NCBI GenBank assembly: GCA_965657495.1
Contig: CBFHPD010000164.1
Coordinates: forward strand, 1-38,265
Direction: 5' to 3'
DNA from: JALQTD01 sp965657495
Lineage (GTDB): Bacteria; Bacteroidota; Bacteroidia; Flavobacteriales_D; Sanyastnellaceae
Length of the DNA stretch: 38,265 nucleotides
Shown: positions 23,439-30,557 of the stretch, piece after piece
Position numbering within the stretch: position 1 is the stretch's first letter
Layout: each line of letters begins with the position of its first letter
Made by a program: the position numbers and the translations under genes
Notes under the pieces: generated by a model
Told to the model about the DNA's origin: nothing
Databases searched by the model: none
Seen by the model: the letters and a program-made list of their open reading frames with translations, nothing else

Positions 23439-25381
23439 CAAGCGGTGCGCATGGTGTTGGAACGCTCAGCTGCCGCCATCAAGGCTTTGCCAGCGGCCAC
23501 GATGCCCGCGCGGTCGTAGCCGCACTCGGCGTACAATTCGGGTTGGGTACCGTGTTCGACGTAGCGGTCGGGCAGCCCCAGTCGCTTCACTTGCGCGGCG
23601 TAACCGGCATCGGCCATGAACTCGGTCACCGCACTGCCGAAGCCACCGGTCACGGTCCCGTCTTCCACGGTGATGACCCGCGAAAACTTCCCAAACACCT
23701 CGTGCAACATCACTTCGTCCAGCGGTTTTACAAAGCGCATGTCGTAATGCGCAGCGCTGATGCCAGCGGCGGCGAGGTCCTCGAGTGCCCCGGTCGCCTG
23801 CGTGCCGATGGCCCCGATGGTGAGGATGGCCAAATCCGTTCCGTCCTGGAGCTTGCGGCCCCGTCCCACCGGGATTTCGGCGAACGGCTGCTTCCAGTTG
23901 ATGACCGATCCGGTGCCCCGTGGGTAGCGGATGGAGTACGGCCCGGATTGCTTTTGGCTTGCGGAATACATCATGTTCCGCAACTCGATTTCATCCATCG
24001 GCGCAGCGACCGTCAGGCCCGGCACACACCGCATGTAGGCCAAATCATACGCCCCGTGGTGGGTCGGGCCATCCGCCCCGGCCACGCCTCCGCGATCGAG
24101 GCAGAACACGACGTGCAGCCCCTGCAAGGCCACGTCGTGGATCACCTGGTCGTAAGCGCGCTGCATGAAGCTCGAGTAGATGTTGCAGAACGGCACCTGC
24201 CCGCGCGTGGCCATGCCCGCACTGAACGTCACCGCGTGTTGCTCCGCAATCCCAACGTCGAAGGCCCGGTCTGGCATGGCTTCCATCATGAACTTCAGCG
24301 AACTACCGGTGGGCATGGCCGGCGTGACGCCCACGATGCGCCGGTCTTGTTCCGCCAGTTCGATGATGGTGTGCCCGAAAACGTCCTGGAACTTGGGTGG
24401 GGCGGGTGCAGTGTTCGTTGACTTGATGACCTCGCCCGTCTCCTTGTTGAACAGGCCCGGGGCGTGCCATTTGGTCGGGCTGCCGGCTTCTGCCGGGGCA
24501 TACCCTTTGCCCTTTTTCGTGACGCAATGCAGCAACTTGGGGCCGGGGATGTCTTTCAAATCCGCGAGGATGGCTGCAAGGTGTTCCGCGTCGTGGCCGT
24601 CCACCGGGCCGAAGTAACGGAAGTTGAGGCTTTCGAACAGGTTGCTTTGCTTCAGCATCGCGGCTTTCACGGCGTGCTCCACCTTTTGGGCAATGGCTTG
24701 CGCGTTGGGGCCAAATTTGCTGATGCGCCCGAGCAGGTGCCACACTTCGTCCTTCACTTTGTTGTAGGTGTGCGAGGTGGTGACGTCCGTCAGGTATTCT
24801 TTGAGCGCACCCACGTTGGGGTCGATGCTCATGCAGTTGTCGTTGAGGATGACCAGCAGGTTGGTGTCTTCGACGCCGCCGTGATTCAAGCCTTCAAAGG
24901 CCAAACCCGCAGTCATCGCCCCATCTCCGATCACCGCGACGTGTTGCCGGTCCCGGTTTCCCTCCAGCCGGCTTCCCACCGCCATGCCCAACGCTGCCGA
25001 GATGCTTGTGCTGCTGTGCCCCACGCCAAACGTGTCATAAGGGCTCTCACTCCGCTTGGGGAACCCGGAGAGCCCCTTGTACTGACGGTTCGTGTGGAAC
25101 CGCTCCCGCCGACCGGTCAAGATCTTGTGGCCGTAGGCCTGGTGCCCCACGTCCCACACGATTTGGTCATCCGGCGTGTTGTACACATAATGAAGCGCTA
25201 CGGTGAGCTCGACCACGCCGAGGCTCGCGCCGAAGTGTCCGCCCTTTTCAGAGACGACGTCCACGATGAATTCGCGCAGTTCGTTCGCGATTTCAGGAAG
25301 GTCTTCGGGCTTGTAATGCTTGCGCAAATCCGCGGGTTCATGGATGCGCGAGAGGAGGGGGCCGGCGGCGTACGTTGTCAT
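23438..25381 (-). CDS. dxs: 1-deoxy-D-xylulose-5-phosphate synthase
   Basis: First enzyme of the MEP pathway: condenses pyruvate and glyceraldehyde 3-phosphate with thiamine diphosphate. 647 residues, normal length. Visible motifs: GHFGASLG with His49, VGHQAYGHKILTGR with His80, the Mg-ThDP motif GDGAMTAGLAFEGLNHGG from Gly152 to NDN near 181, and EQHAVTFSAG with the catalytic Glu380. Transketolase-type pyrimidine and C-terminal domains follow. The start is an ATG 34 bases after a TAGCTTTG promoter element. It is followed by DUF2480 with an overlapping start. ispG at the left end of the window belongs to the same pathway. Confidence 0.98.
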   Translation of the reverse strand: MTTYAAGPLLSRIHEPADLRKHYKPEDLPEIANELREFIVDVVSEKGGHFGASLGVVELTVALHYVYNTPDDQIVWDVGHQAYGHKILTGRRERFHTNRQYKGLSGFPKRSESPYDTFGVGHSSTSISAALGMAVGSRLEGNRDRQHVAVIGDGAMTAGLAFEGLNHGGVEDTNLLVILNDNCMSIDPNVGALKEYLTDVTTSHTYNKVKDEVWHLLGRISKFGPNAQAIAQKVEHAVKAAMLKQSNLFESLNFRYFGPVDGHDAEHLAAILADLKDIPGPKLLHCVTKKGKGYAPAEAGSPTKWHAPGLFNKETGEVIKSTNTAPAPPKFQDVFGHTIIELAEQDRRIVGVTPAMPTGSSLKFMMEAMPDRAFDVGIAEQHAVTFSAGMATRGQVPFCNIYSSFMQRAYDQVIHDVALQGLHVVFCLDRGGVAGADGPTHHGAYDLAYMRCVPGLTVAAPMDEIELRNMMYSASQKQSGPYSIRYPRGTGSVINWKQPFAEIPVGRGRKLQDGTDLAILTIGAIGTQATGALEDLAAAGISAAHYDMRFVKPLDEVMLHEVFGKFSRVITVEDGTVTGGFGSAVTEFMADAGYAAQVKRLGLPDRYVEHGTQPELYAECGYDRAGIVAAGKALMAAAERSNTMRTA

Positions 25382-25415
25382 GGGAATTCAGTGGGGGTCA
25401 TTGCCCGGTATTCAA

Positions 25416-25423
25416 CAAAGCTA
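25416..25423 (-). promoter_or_regulatory. dxs promoter -7 element
   Basis: Minus-strand TAGCTTTG, an exact match to TAnnTTTG, with 34 bases to the dxs ATG. A TTG partner was not found at 17-23 bases. In the 97-base gap between purQ and dxs a short hairpin, CGGGC and GCCCG around 25453-25470, could be the end of the purQ transcript. Confidence 0.5.
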
Positions 25424-25478
25424 AACGTTGAAAGGTTCATGGCATTGCCCTCGGGCCAAATCTTGCCCGCCCAAGCCG

Positions 25479-26171
25479 TTAGGCCATCACCGCCGCCGCC
25501 AATCCGAGGAGGATGTCGCGCCCGTCGGTGTTGCCGAGGTCCGCATTGGCGGCGCGCTCAGGGTGCGGCATCATGCCGAAGACGTTCATGCCCCGGTTCG
25601 CCACGCCCGCGATGTTGTTGAGGGAACCGTTGGGGTTCGCCCACGGCTTGGTGGAGCCGTCTTCGTCGGCGTAGCGGAACAGGATTTGGTCCCCGTCTTC
25701 GAGGGCCTTGAGTCCATCTGGGTCGATGAAGTAGTTGCCTTCTCCGTGGGCGATGGGGATGCGCCGTGCCACCGTAGGGTCGAGTTCGGCCGTCAAGGGC
25801 GCCGTGCGCGAAACGGGCACGATGTGCTGGTCGCGGGCGATGAATTTACGGGAGGCGTTGTGGAGGAGGGCGCCGGGCAGGAGGCCGGCTTCACACAAGA
25901 TTTGGAACCCGTTGCACACGCCGAAGACGCGGCCCCCGCGCTCTGCGTGTTCCACGACGCTCGCCATGATGGGCGAAAAACGCGCGATGGCGCCGCTGCG
26001 CAGGTAGTCCCCGTAGCTGAAGCCGCCGGGCAGCACGACCGTGTCGACCCCTTGCAGGTCGCGGTCTTTGTGCCAAAGTTGCACCACTTCAAAGCCAGTG
26101 TCTTCTCGGAGGGCATGGACCATGTCCATGTCGCAGTTCGAGCCAGGGAACGTGACAACGCCGAATTTCAT
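25479..26171 (-). CDS. purQ: Phosphoribosylformylglycinamidine synthase, glutaminase subunit PurQ
   Basis: Supplies ammonia from glutamine for the fourth step of purine synthesis. 230 residues, a complete class I glutaminase: GVVTFPGSNCDMD at the start, VVLPGGFSYGDYLRSGAIA, the nucleophile Cys86 in GVCNGFQ, and His203/Glu205 in MMPHPERA. A free-standing PurQ needs PurS and a small PurL, which are not in this window; many Bacteroidota instead have one large PurL with a fused glutaminase. ATG 26171 follows a GAACTTCG element by 4 bases. Confidence 0.96.
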   Translation of the reverse strand: MKFGVVTFPGSNCDMDMVHALREDTGFEVVQLWHKDRDLQGVDTVVLPGGFSYGDYLRSGAIARFSPIMASVVEHAERGGRVFGVCNGFQILCEAGLLPGALLHNASRKFIARDQHIVPVSRTAPLTAELDPTVARRIPIAHGEGNYFIDPDGLKALEDGDQILFRYADEDGSTKPWANPNGSLNNIAGVANRGMNVFGMMPHPERAANADLGNTDGRDILLGLAAAVMA

Positions 26172-26175
26172 GGGG

Positions 26176-26183
26176 CGAAGTTC
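26176..26183 (-). promoter_or_regulatory. -7-like element before purQ
   Basis: Minus-strand GAACTTCG ends 4 bases before the purQ ATG. It differs from TAnnTTCG at the first base only and resembles the elements before recO and DUF4271. No -33 TTG was found. Confidence 0.35.
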
Positions 26184-26223
26184 GGGAATTTTCGTGCAGG
26201 TGGCGCCATGAGTTTCCCACAGG

Positions 26224-27108
26224 TTACCCCCACGCGGTGAGGGCGACGCCGGCGAGGGCGGTGGCCAGGGCCAGGAACCACAGGGCGGCGCGGCGCGGGG
26301 CCGGAAGGGCGCTCCAGGCGAAGGCGGTGAGGAGGGCCGTCAGCCGCAGGGCGTGGGGGGTGGGGCCGGTTTGGGCGAGGGCGACGCCGGCGACCAGGGG
26401 CAGGAGCAGGGTGAGGTTCGTGCGGGTGGCCTTGCGGCGGATGCCGGCGTTGCGGGAGTCGCTGAAGAGGGCGCCCCAGCCGGCGAGGACGAGGGCGCCT
26501 GCGAGGAGCGACCAGCTGAGGTGAAGGGGGGAGAATGGCGGCCAGGGCAGGCGGACGGCGGTGGGGAGTTCCAGTCCCGTCCAGGTGAGGACCGTGGCGA
26601 GGCCGGGGAGCCAGGCGAGGCCGAGGAGGAGCAGGGCCCATTCGCGGAAGGCGGGCGTGCGGGATTTGGCCTGGACAAGGAGGAGGCCCAAAACAAGGCC
26701 GATCATCGCCGGCTCCACCACCCACGCCAACCCGGCCAGCGCACCCGCTCGGAACGCCAGCGCGCTCACCCGCGGCTGGCGGTGCACCCCGAGGATCCAC
26801 CACATGCTGCCCAGCCCGATGAGCAGGGCCACCCACGACCGCACATCCGCCTCCACCGTCGCCTCGCCCTCAAACCCCCGCACCACAAACAACAACATCA
26901 CCACGAGCCAAGCCAGCCGCGGATCAGCCTGATTCACGTTATCGTGCGACCGATACACTCCGTGCGCAGCCAGCGCGGTGGCCAAGGCGCCCAGCCCCCA
27001 AATCCACGGCGCATCCCCCCGGCTCCACGCCAAGCCCATCAAGGCGAGCACGGTCACCGGAACCACCAGCCAGGCAATTGGTTGATTCGAGCGGAGGAGG
27101 GTTAGCAC
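26224..27108 (-). CDS. Polytopic membrane protein, DUF6427-like
   Basis: A 294-residue, very hydrophobic protein with about nine to ten predicted helices (for example WLVVPVTVLALMGLAW, WLVVMLLFVV and VEPAMIGLVLGLLLVQAK). No catalytic motif is visible. The N-terminus LTLLRSNQPIAWLV and the position next to a small membrane-protein gene and purD match the DUF6427 proteins of Flavobacteria, a match from memory. The start is GTG 27108, divergent from the small gene. In the gene the third-position bias flips near 26700: the 5' part has G-ending codons and the 3' part C-ending codons. Function unknown; co-location with nucleotide genes could mean a transport or membrane-assembly role. Confidence 0.72.
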   Translation of the reverse strand: MLTLLRSNQPIAWLVVPVTVLALMGLAWSRGDAPWIWGLGALATALAAHGVYRSHDNVNQADPRLAWLVVMLLFVVRGFEGEATVEADVRSWVALLIGLGSMWWILGVHRQPRVSALAFRAGALAGLAWVVEPAMIGLVLGLLLVQAKSRTPAFREWALLLLGLAWLPGLATVLTWTGLELPTAVRLPWPPFSPLHLSWSLLAGALVLAGWGALFSDSRNAGIRRKATRTNLTLLLPLVAGVALAQTGPTPHALRLTALLTAFAWSALPAPRRAALWFLALATALAGVALTAWG

Positions 27109-27116
27109 AGAAGTTG

Positions 27117-27124
27117 TATTTTTG
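27117..27124 (+). promoter_or_regulatory. Promoter element of the small membrane-protein gene
   Basis: TATTTTTG, an exact TAnnTTTG match, ends 17 bases before ATG 27142. It sits back to back with the minus-strand element at 27128-27135, so the two divergent promoters occupy the same 20 bases and RNA polymerase can use only one at a time. Confidence 0.5.
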
Positions 27125-27127
27125 GGG

Positions 27128-27135
27128 CGAATTTA
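27128..27135 (-). promoter_or_regulatory. Promoter element of the DUF6427-like gene
   Basis: Minus-strand TAAATTCG, of the same TAnnTTCG form as at ispG and purD, with 19 bases to GTG 27108. It faces the plus-strand element at 27117-27124. Confidence 0.4.
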
Positions 27136-27141
27136 CGCAGC

Positions 27142-27330
27142 ATGAACACGCAAGAAATCCTCACTCCGGTCGCCAAGTTCATTGAATGGACCTTCGAAAA
27201 CGTTTTGGTGCCGATTGCATCGCCCATGAACACGGCCGTGGTTTTGCTCGGCTTTGTGGGGCTGGCGTTCTGGTTGCGCATGCAAAAGAAATACACGGAG
27301 AAGGCCAAGCGCGACGGAACCATCGTTTGA
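27142..27330 (+). CDS. Small single-helix membrane protein, DUF6341-like
   Basis: A 62-residue protein: an amphipathic N-terminal helix (QEILTPVAKFIEWTFENVL), one membrane helix (about 31-45; AVVLLGFVGLAFWL) and a basic tail MQKKYTEKAKRDGT. Small proteins of this pattern in Flavobacteria sit beside DUF6427 and purD and are often named uracil phosphoribosyltransferase; that name cannot hold for 62 residues without a PRPP-binding loop and probably comes from an adjacent upp gene. It is followed by a good terminator, so it is a single-gene unit. The tail and helix suggest a regulatory or scaffold subunit; no function is known to me. Confidence 0.75.
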   Translation: MNTQEILTPVAKFIEWTFENVLVPIASPMNTAVVLLGFVGLAFWLRMQKKYTEKAKRDGTIV

Positions 27331-27355
27331 TTCGCCGCTTCAAACCATATTGAAA

Positions 27356-27386
27356 ACGCCGTCCCACCGAGGGAGCGGCGTTTTTT
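27356..27386. terminator. Bidirectional intrinsic terminator
   Basis: Stem ACGCCGTCCC (27356-27365) against GGGAGCGGCGT (27371-27381) with one bulged G and a 5-base loop, followed by six T residues on the plus strand and preceded by four A residues that act as T-run on the minus strand. It separates the small plus-strand gene from the convergent purD. Confidence 0.85.
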
Positions 27387-27433
27387 GTTTCCGGTAGGTG
27401 CGGGGTTGTCGGGGATGTCCGGGGGGCTCGGAA

Positions 27434-28723
27434 TCAATGGGCCGCTTCGAGGACGTCTGCTCCGATGTCCTTTCGGAAAAAGCTGCCTTCAAACCCGACG
27501 CGTGCCGCCAATTGATAGCTGTTTTTCAACGCGCTTTCCAGGTCCATCCCAAACCCTGTCATCGCCATGACCCGCCCGCCAGCCGTGTAGACCTTCCGCC
27601 GGGATTCTTTCGTGCCCGCATGGAACACCACGCCGTCGATGCCGTTCACCGCGTCCAATCCCTCGATTTCCAGGCCTTTCTCGTACGCCCCGGGGTAGCC
27701 GCCGGACGCCACGATGACCGTGCTGGCCGCCCGCGGATCGATGGCCATGTCCACTTCGGTCAACATCCCCGTGCACAGGCTGTCGAACAGGTGGAGCAAA
27801 TCACTCTTTACCCGCGGCAAGATGACTTCGGTTTCCGGGTCGCCCAACCGGCAGTTGTATTCGATGACGAAGGGGTCGCCGCCCACTTTGATGAGCCCGA
27901 AGAAGACAAAGCCGCAATAGGGGATGCCGTCTTTTTCGAGCCCTTTGATGGTTGGGATCACGATTTGGTTCAGCGCCTTCTCCTGGAACTCTGGGGTCAC
28001 AAACGGCACGGGTGAAACCGCGCCCATGCCCCCGGTGTTGGGACCCTGGTCCCCTTCGCCTACGCGCTTGTAATCTTTGGCCGAAGGCAGCATCTTGAAG
28101 TGGTGGCCATCGGTGACGCAAAACATGCTCACTTCGATGCCGTCGAGGAACTCTTCAATGACCACCCGCCGGCCCGCGTCGCCGAAGGAACTGCCGCTCA
28201 ACATGTCGCGCAGCGTGTCCTCGGCCTCCTTGCGCGAGGCGGTGATGATGACCCCCTTGCCGGCTGCGAGTCCATCTGCCTTGAGCACATACGGCGGTTG
28301 GAATTCATCCAAAAACGCAATGGCCTCCTCCAACTGCGCTCCGGTGAAGCTGCCGTACCGCGCGGTGGGAATGTTGTGCCGCTTCATGAACTGCTTGGCA
28401 AAGTCCTTGCTCCCTTCGAGTTCGGCGCCGGCCGCCCGCGGCCCCACCACTTGCACCTCCACCTTGTCCGAATCGAGCAAAAAGTCGGCGAGCCCCGCCA
28501 CGAGCGGCGCTTCCGGCCCCACCACGACCTGGTCGATGTTGTGCCGCTTCACGTACCGCTCCACCGCCGCGAAGTCCATGGGATCGAGGTCCGCCTGCAC
28601 GCCCAGTCCGCTCGTGCCCGCGTTGCCGGGGGCCACGTGCAAGGCCGTGAGGAGTGAACTTTGGGACAACTTCCAAGCCAAGGCGTGTTCGCGCCCGCCG
28701 CTTCCTATGAGCAGTACATTCAT
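27434..28723 (-). CDS. purD: Phosphoribosylamine-glycine ligase
   Basis: GAR synthetase, second step of purine synthesis: joins phosphoribosylamine and glycine with ATP. 429 residues, normal length. N-terminal NVLLIGSGGREHALAWKL, then GPEAPLVAGLADFL, the ATP-grasp domain (about 105-300) with YVLKADGLAAGKGV, IEEFLDGIEVSMF and the family signature PQTGPNTGGMGA-type run seen here as GDQGPNTGGMGAVSP, and FVIEYNCRLGDPETEVILP. The C-terminal domain ends near the stop. ATG 28723 lies 4 bases after a TAATTTCG promoter. It is divergent from the glycosyltransferase fusion, with 58 bases between starts. Confidence 0.98.
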   Translation of the reverse strand: MNVLLIGSGGREHALAWKLSQSSLLTALHVAPGNAGTSGLGVQADLDPMDFAAVERYVKRHNIDQVVVGPEAPLVAGLADFLLDSDKVEVQVVGPRAAGAELEGSKDFAKQFMKRHNIPTARYGSFTGAQLEEAIAFLDEFQPPYVLKADGLAAGKGVIITASRKEAEDTLRDMLSGSSFGDAGRRVVIEEFLDGIEVSMFCVTDGHHFKMLPSAKDYKRVGEGDQGPNTGGMGAVSPVPFVTPEFQEKALNQIVIPTIKGLEKDGIPYCGFVFFGLIKVGGDPFVIEYNCRLGDPETEVILPRVKSDLLHLFDSLCTGMLTEVDMAIDPRAASTVIVASGGYPGAYEKGLEIEGLDAVNGIDGVVFHAGTKESRRKVYTAGGRVMAMTGFGMDLESALKNSYQLAARVGFEGSFFRKDIGADVLEAAH

Positions 28724-28727
28724 GCTG

Positions 28728-28758
28728 CGAAATTAGCGCCTTCAGCCACCGGGTGCAA
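28728..28758 (-). promoter_or_regulatory. purD promoter, predicted leaderless
   Basis: Minus-strand TTG (28758-28756), 20 bases, TAATTTCG (28735-28728), then 4 bases (CAGC) to the ATG. The -7 octamer and the 4-base gap are identical to those of ispG. Confidence 0.65.
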
Positions 28759-28768
28759 CCGCAAGGTG

Positions 28769-28776
28769 TACCTTCG
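28769..28776 (+). promoter_or_regulatory. -7 element of the glycosyltransferase fusion
   Basis: TACCTTCG followed by 5 bases (TAGCC) and ATG 28782. The octamer is the same as that before holB. No clear TTG partner. It lies 11 bases from the -33 of purD, so the two divergent promoters may interfere. Confidence 0.45.
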
Positions 28777-28781
28777 TAGCC

Positions 28782-30557
28782 ATGCGTTCGGTCGAATCGG
28801 GTTCCCCGTTGATTTCAGCGGTCGTCATCGCCTACAACGAGGCGCACAATTTGCCGCGGTGCTTGACATCTTTGCGCTTGGGCGAGGTGGTCGATGAGGT
28901 GTTGGTGGTGGACAGCGGTTCACAGGACGACACGGTGGCGCTGGCAGAAGCGGCGGGCGCCCGGGTCTTGCACCATGCCTTCGAGGGCCACATCGAGCAG
29001 AAAAATTGGGCCCAAGCCCAGGCGCGCGGCGAGTGGATTTTGAGCTTGGACGCGGACGAGGCGCTGTCGGAGGAGTTGGCCGCTTCGCTGTTGACTTGGC
29101 GGGCGGGGGGCGCATCGCAGGCGGCGGGATATGCGGTGAACCGGTTGACGAATTACTGCGGGAGCTGGGTGCGGCATTCGGGGTGGTATCCCGACCGGAA
29201 GATCCGGTTGTGGCGCGCGGGTGCAGGCACGTGGGCGGGGGTGAATCCGCACGATCGCCTCGAGGTGGCGGGCCGCGTGGACCGCTTGCAGGGGGATTTG
29301 CTGCACTATTCCTACTACACCACGCAGGATCATGTGGACCAAATCGCGTATTTCTCGGACATCGCTGCACCGGCTGCCCGGGTGTTGCCGTGGGCTGCCA
29401 TTGCCGGGAAGGCGGCGTTTCAGTGGTGCAAGAACTGGGTGCTCCGCGGCGGATGGCGGGATGGGAAGGCCGGTTGGGAGATTGCGCGGTGGAGTGCCTA
29501 TGCGACATGGGAGAAGTACCGGAAGGCGCGCAATCGGGGGCGGGCGGTGCGGTTGTTGCCGGAGGGGCGGGTGGCGCGGGTGCTGCTGGTGCGGACGGAC
29601 GGGCGGGGGGATGTGGTGGTGTCGGTGGGGATGGCGGGGTGGTTGAAGCGGGAGGCGCCGGGGGTGGAGGTGGGGATGTGCGTGGCGGGCTATGCTGCGG
29701 CGGTGGCGAGGGCTTGTCCGGATGTGGACGGGGTGGTGGTGAAGGGGGCGGCCGGTTGGGTGGAGGCGGCGGCGGGGTATGATGCGGTGGTGTTTGCGTT
29801 TCCGGACCGGGAGGTGGTGGCGGCGTTGCGGGGGCGGGTGCCGGTGCGGGTGGGGACGGGGCGCCGGTGGCACATGGTGGGGGCGATGACGCACCGGGTT
29901 TGGGAAGGGCGGAAGCATTCGGGGCACCACGAGGCGTGGCACGGGTTGCGGTTGCTGGAGCCGGTGCGGTTGGTGCCGGGGATGGCCCAGCCGGGCCGGC
30001 GGTTGCCTGCGGATGCTCCGGACGCATTGCAGCCGTTTGTGCGCATCGAGCCGCCCGCGGTTCCGGTGCCGTCGGGCCTCCTCGCTTCGGATGGGCGACC
30101 GGTGGCAGTGGTGCACCCGGGGTCGCACGGGAGCGCGAACAATTGGTCGTGGCCGCGTTATGCGACACTGGTCGAGGGGTTGGGCCAAACCCACCGCGTC
30201 CTCATCACCGGCACCGCCGCCGAAGGCCAAGCCCTCGCCCCCTTCTGGTCCCTCCTCGGTGGCGCGCCGCACGTGGATGCCACCGGCAGGTGCACCCTCG
30301 AGGAACTCCTGGCCCTGTTGGCACAAGCGGACGTCGTGGTGGCCGCGAGCACCGGACCGCTGCACCTTGCGGCGGCTTTGGGAGTCCGGGTAGTAGGACT
30401 GTTTGGAGAGGATGCACCCGTGTGGCCCCAACGGTGGCGCCCCATCGGTCCCCGGGTCGAGGTCCTGACCGCGCCGGGCTTAGCCGCTGACGGCGGGCTC
30501 GACATCCCGGTCGCCACCGTCCTCGCCGCCGCGGCGGCCGAACAACCCCAGGAATAG
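28782..30557 (+). CDS. Two-domain glycosyltransferase: GT2 fused to GT9 (heptosyltransferase-like)
   Basis: A 591-residue fusion for surface polysaccharide or LPS synthesis. Residues 1-250 are a GT2 enzyme of the WaaE/KdtX kind: SAVVIAYNEAHNLPRCLTSL, VDSGSQDDTV, the DXD-type LDADEA (Asp90, Asp92), YPDRKIRLWRAG and LLHYSYYTTQDHV. Residues 265-590 are GT9: ARVLLVRTDGRGDVVVSVGM, AVVHPGSHGSANNWSW, the nucleotide-sugar site segment STGPLHLAAALGVRVVGLFG near the end. In related genomes these are normally separate neighbouring genes; no frameshift is needed to read them as one here. Codons are strongly G-ending from about 29100 to 30180 and then switch to C-ending. The last 78 bases overlap the convergent ligase gene. 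Confidence 0.88.
   Translation: MRSVESGSPLISAVVIAYNEAHNLPRCLTSLRLGEVVDEVLVVDSGSQDDTVALAEAAGARVLHHAFEGHIEQKNWAQAQARGEWILSLDADEALSEELAASLLTWRAGGASQAAGYAVNRLTNYCGSWVRHSGWYPDRKIRLWRAGAGTWAGVNPHDRLEVAGRVDRLQGDLLHYSYYTTQDHVDQIAYFSDIAAPAARVLPWAAIAGKAAFQWCKNWVLRGGWRDGKAGWEIARWSAYATWEKYRKARNRGRAVRLLPEGRVARVLLVRTDGRGDVVVSVGMAGWLKREAPGVEVGMCVAGYAAAVARACPDVDGVVVKGAAGWVEAAAGYDAVVFAFPDREVVAALRGRVPVRVGTGRRWHMVGAMTHRVWEGRKHSGHHEAWHGLRLLEPVRLVPGMAQPGRRLPADAPDALQPFVRIEPPAVPVPSGLLASDGRPVAVVHPGSHGSANNWSWPRYATLVEGLGQTHRVLITGTAAEGQALAPFWSLLGGAPHVDATGRCTLEELLALLAQADVVVAASTGPLHLAAALGVRVVGLFGEDAPVWPQRWRPIGPRVEVLTAPGLAADGGLDIPVATVLAAAAAEQPQE

Noticed and set aside
27142..27330. Naming the small gene a uracil phosphoribosyltransferase
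   Set aside because: 62 residues with a membrane helix and no PRPP-binding motif cannot form that enzyme.
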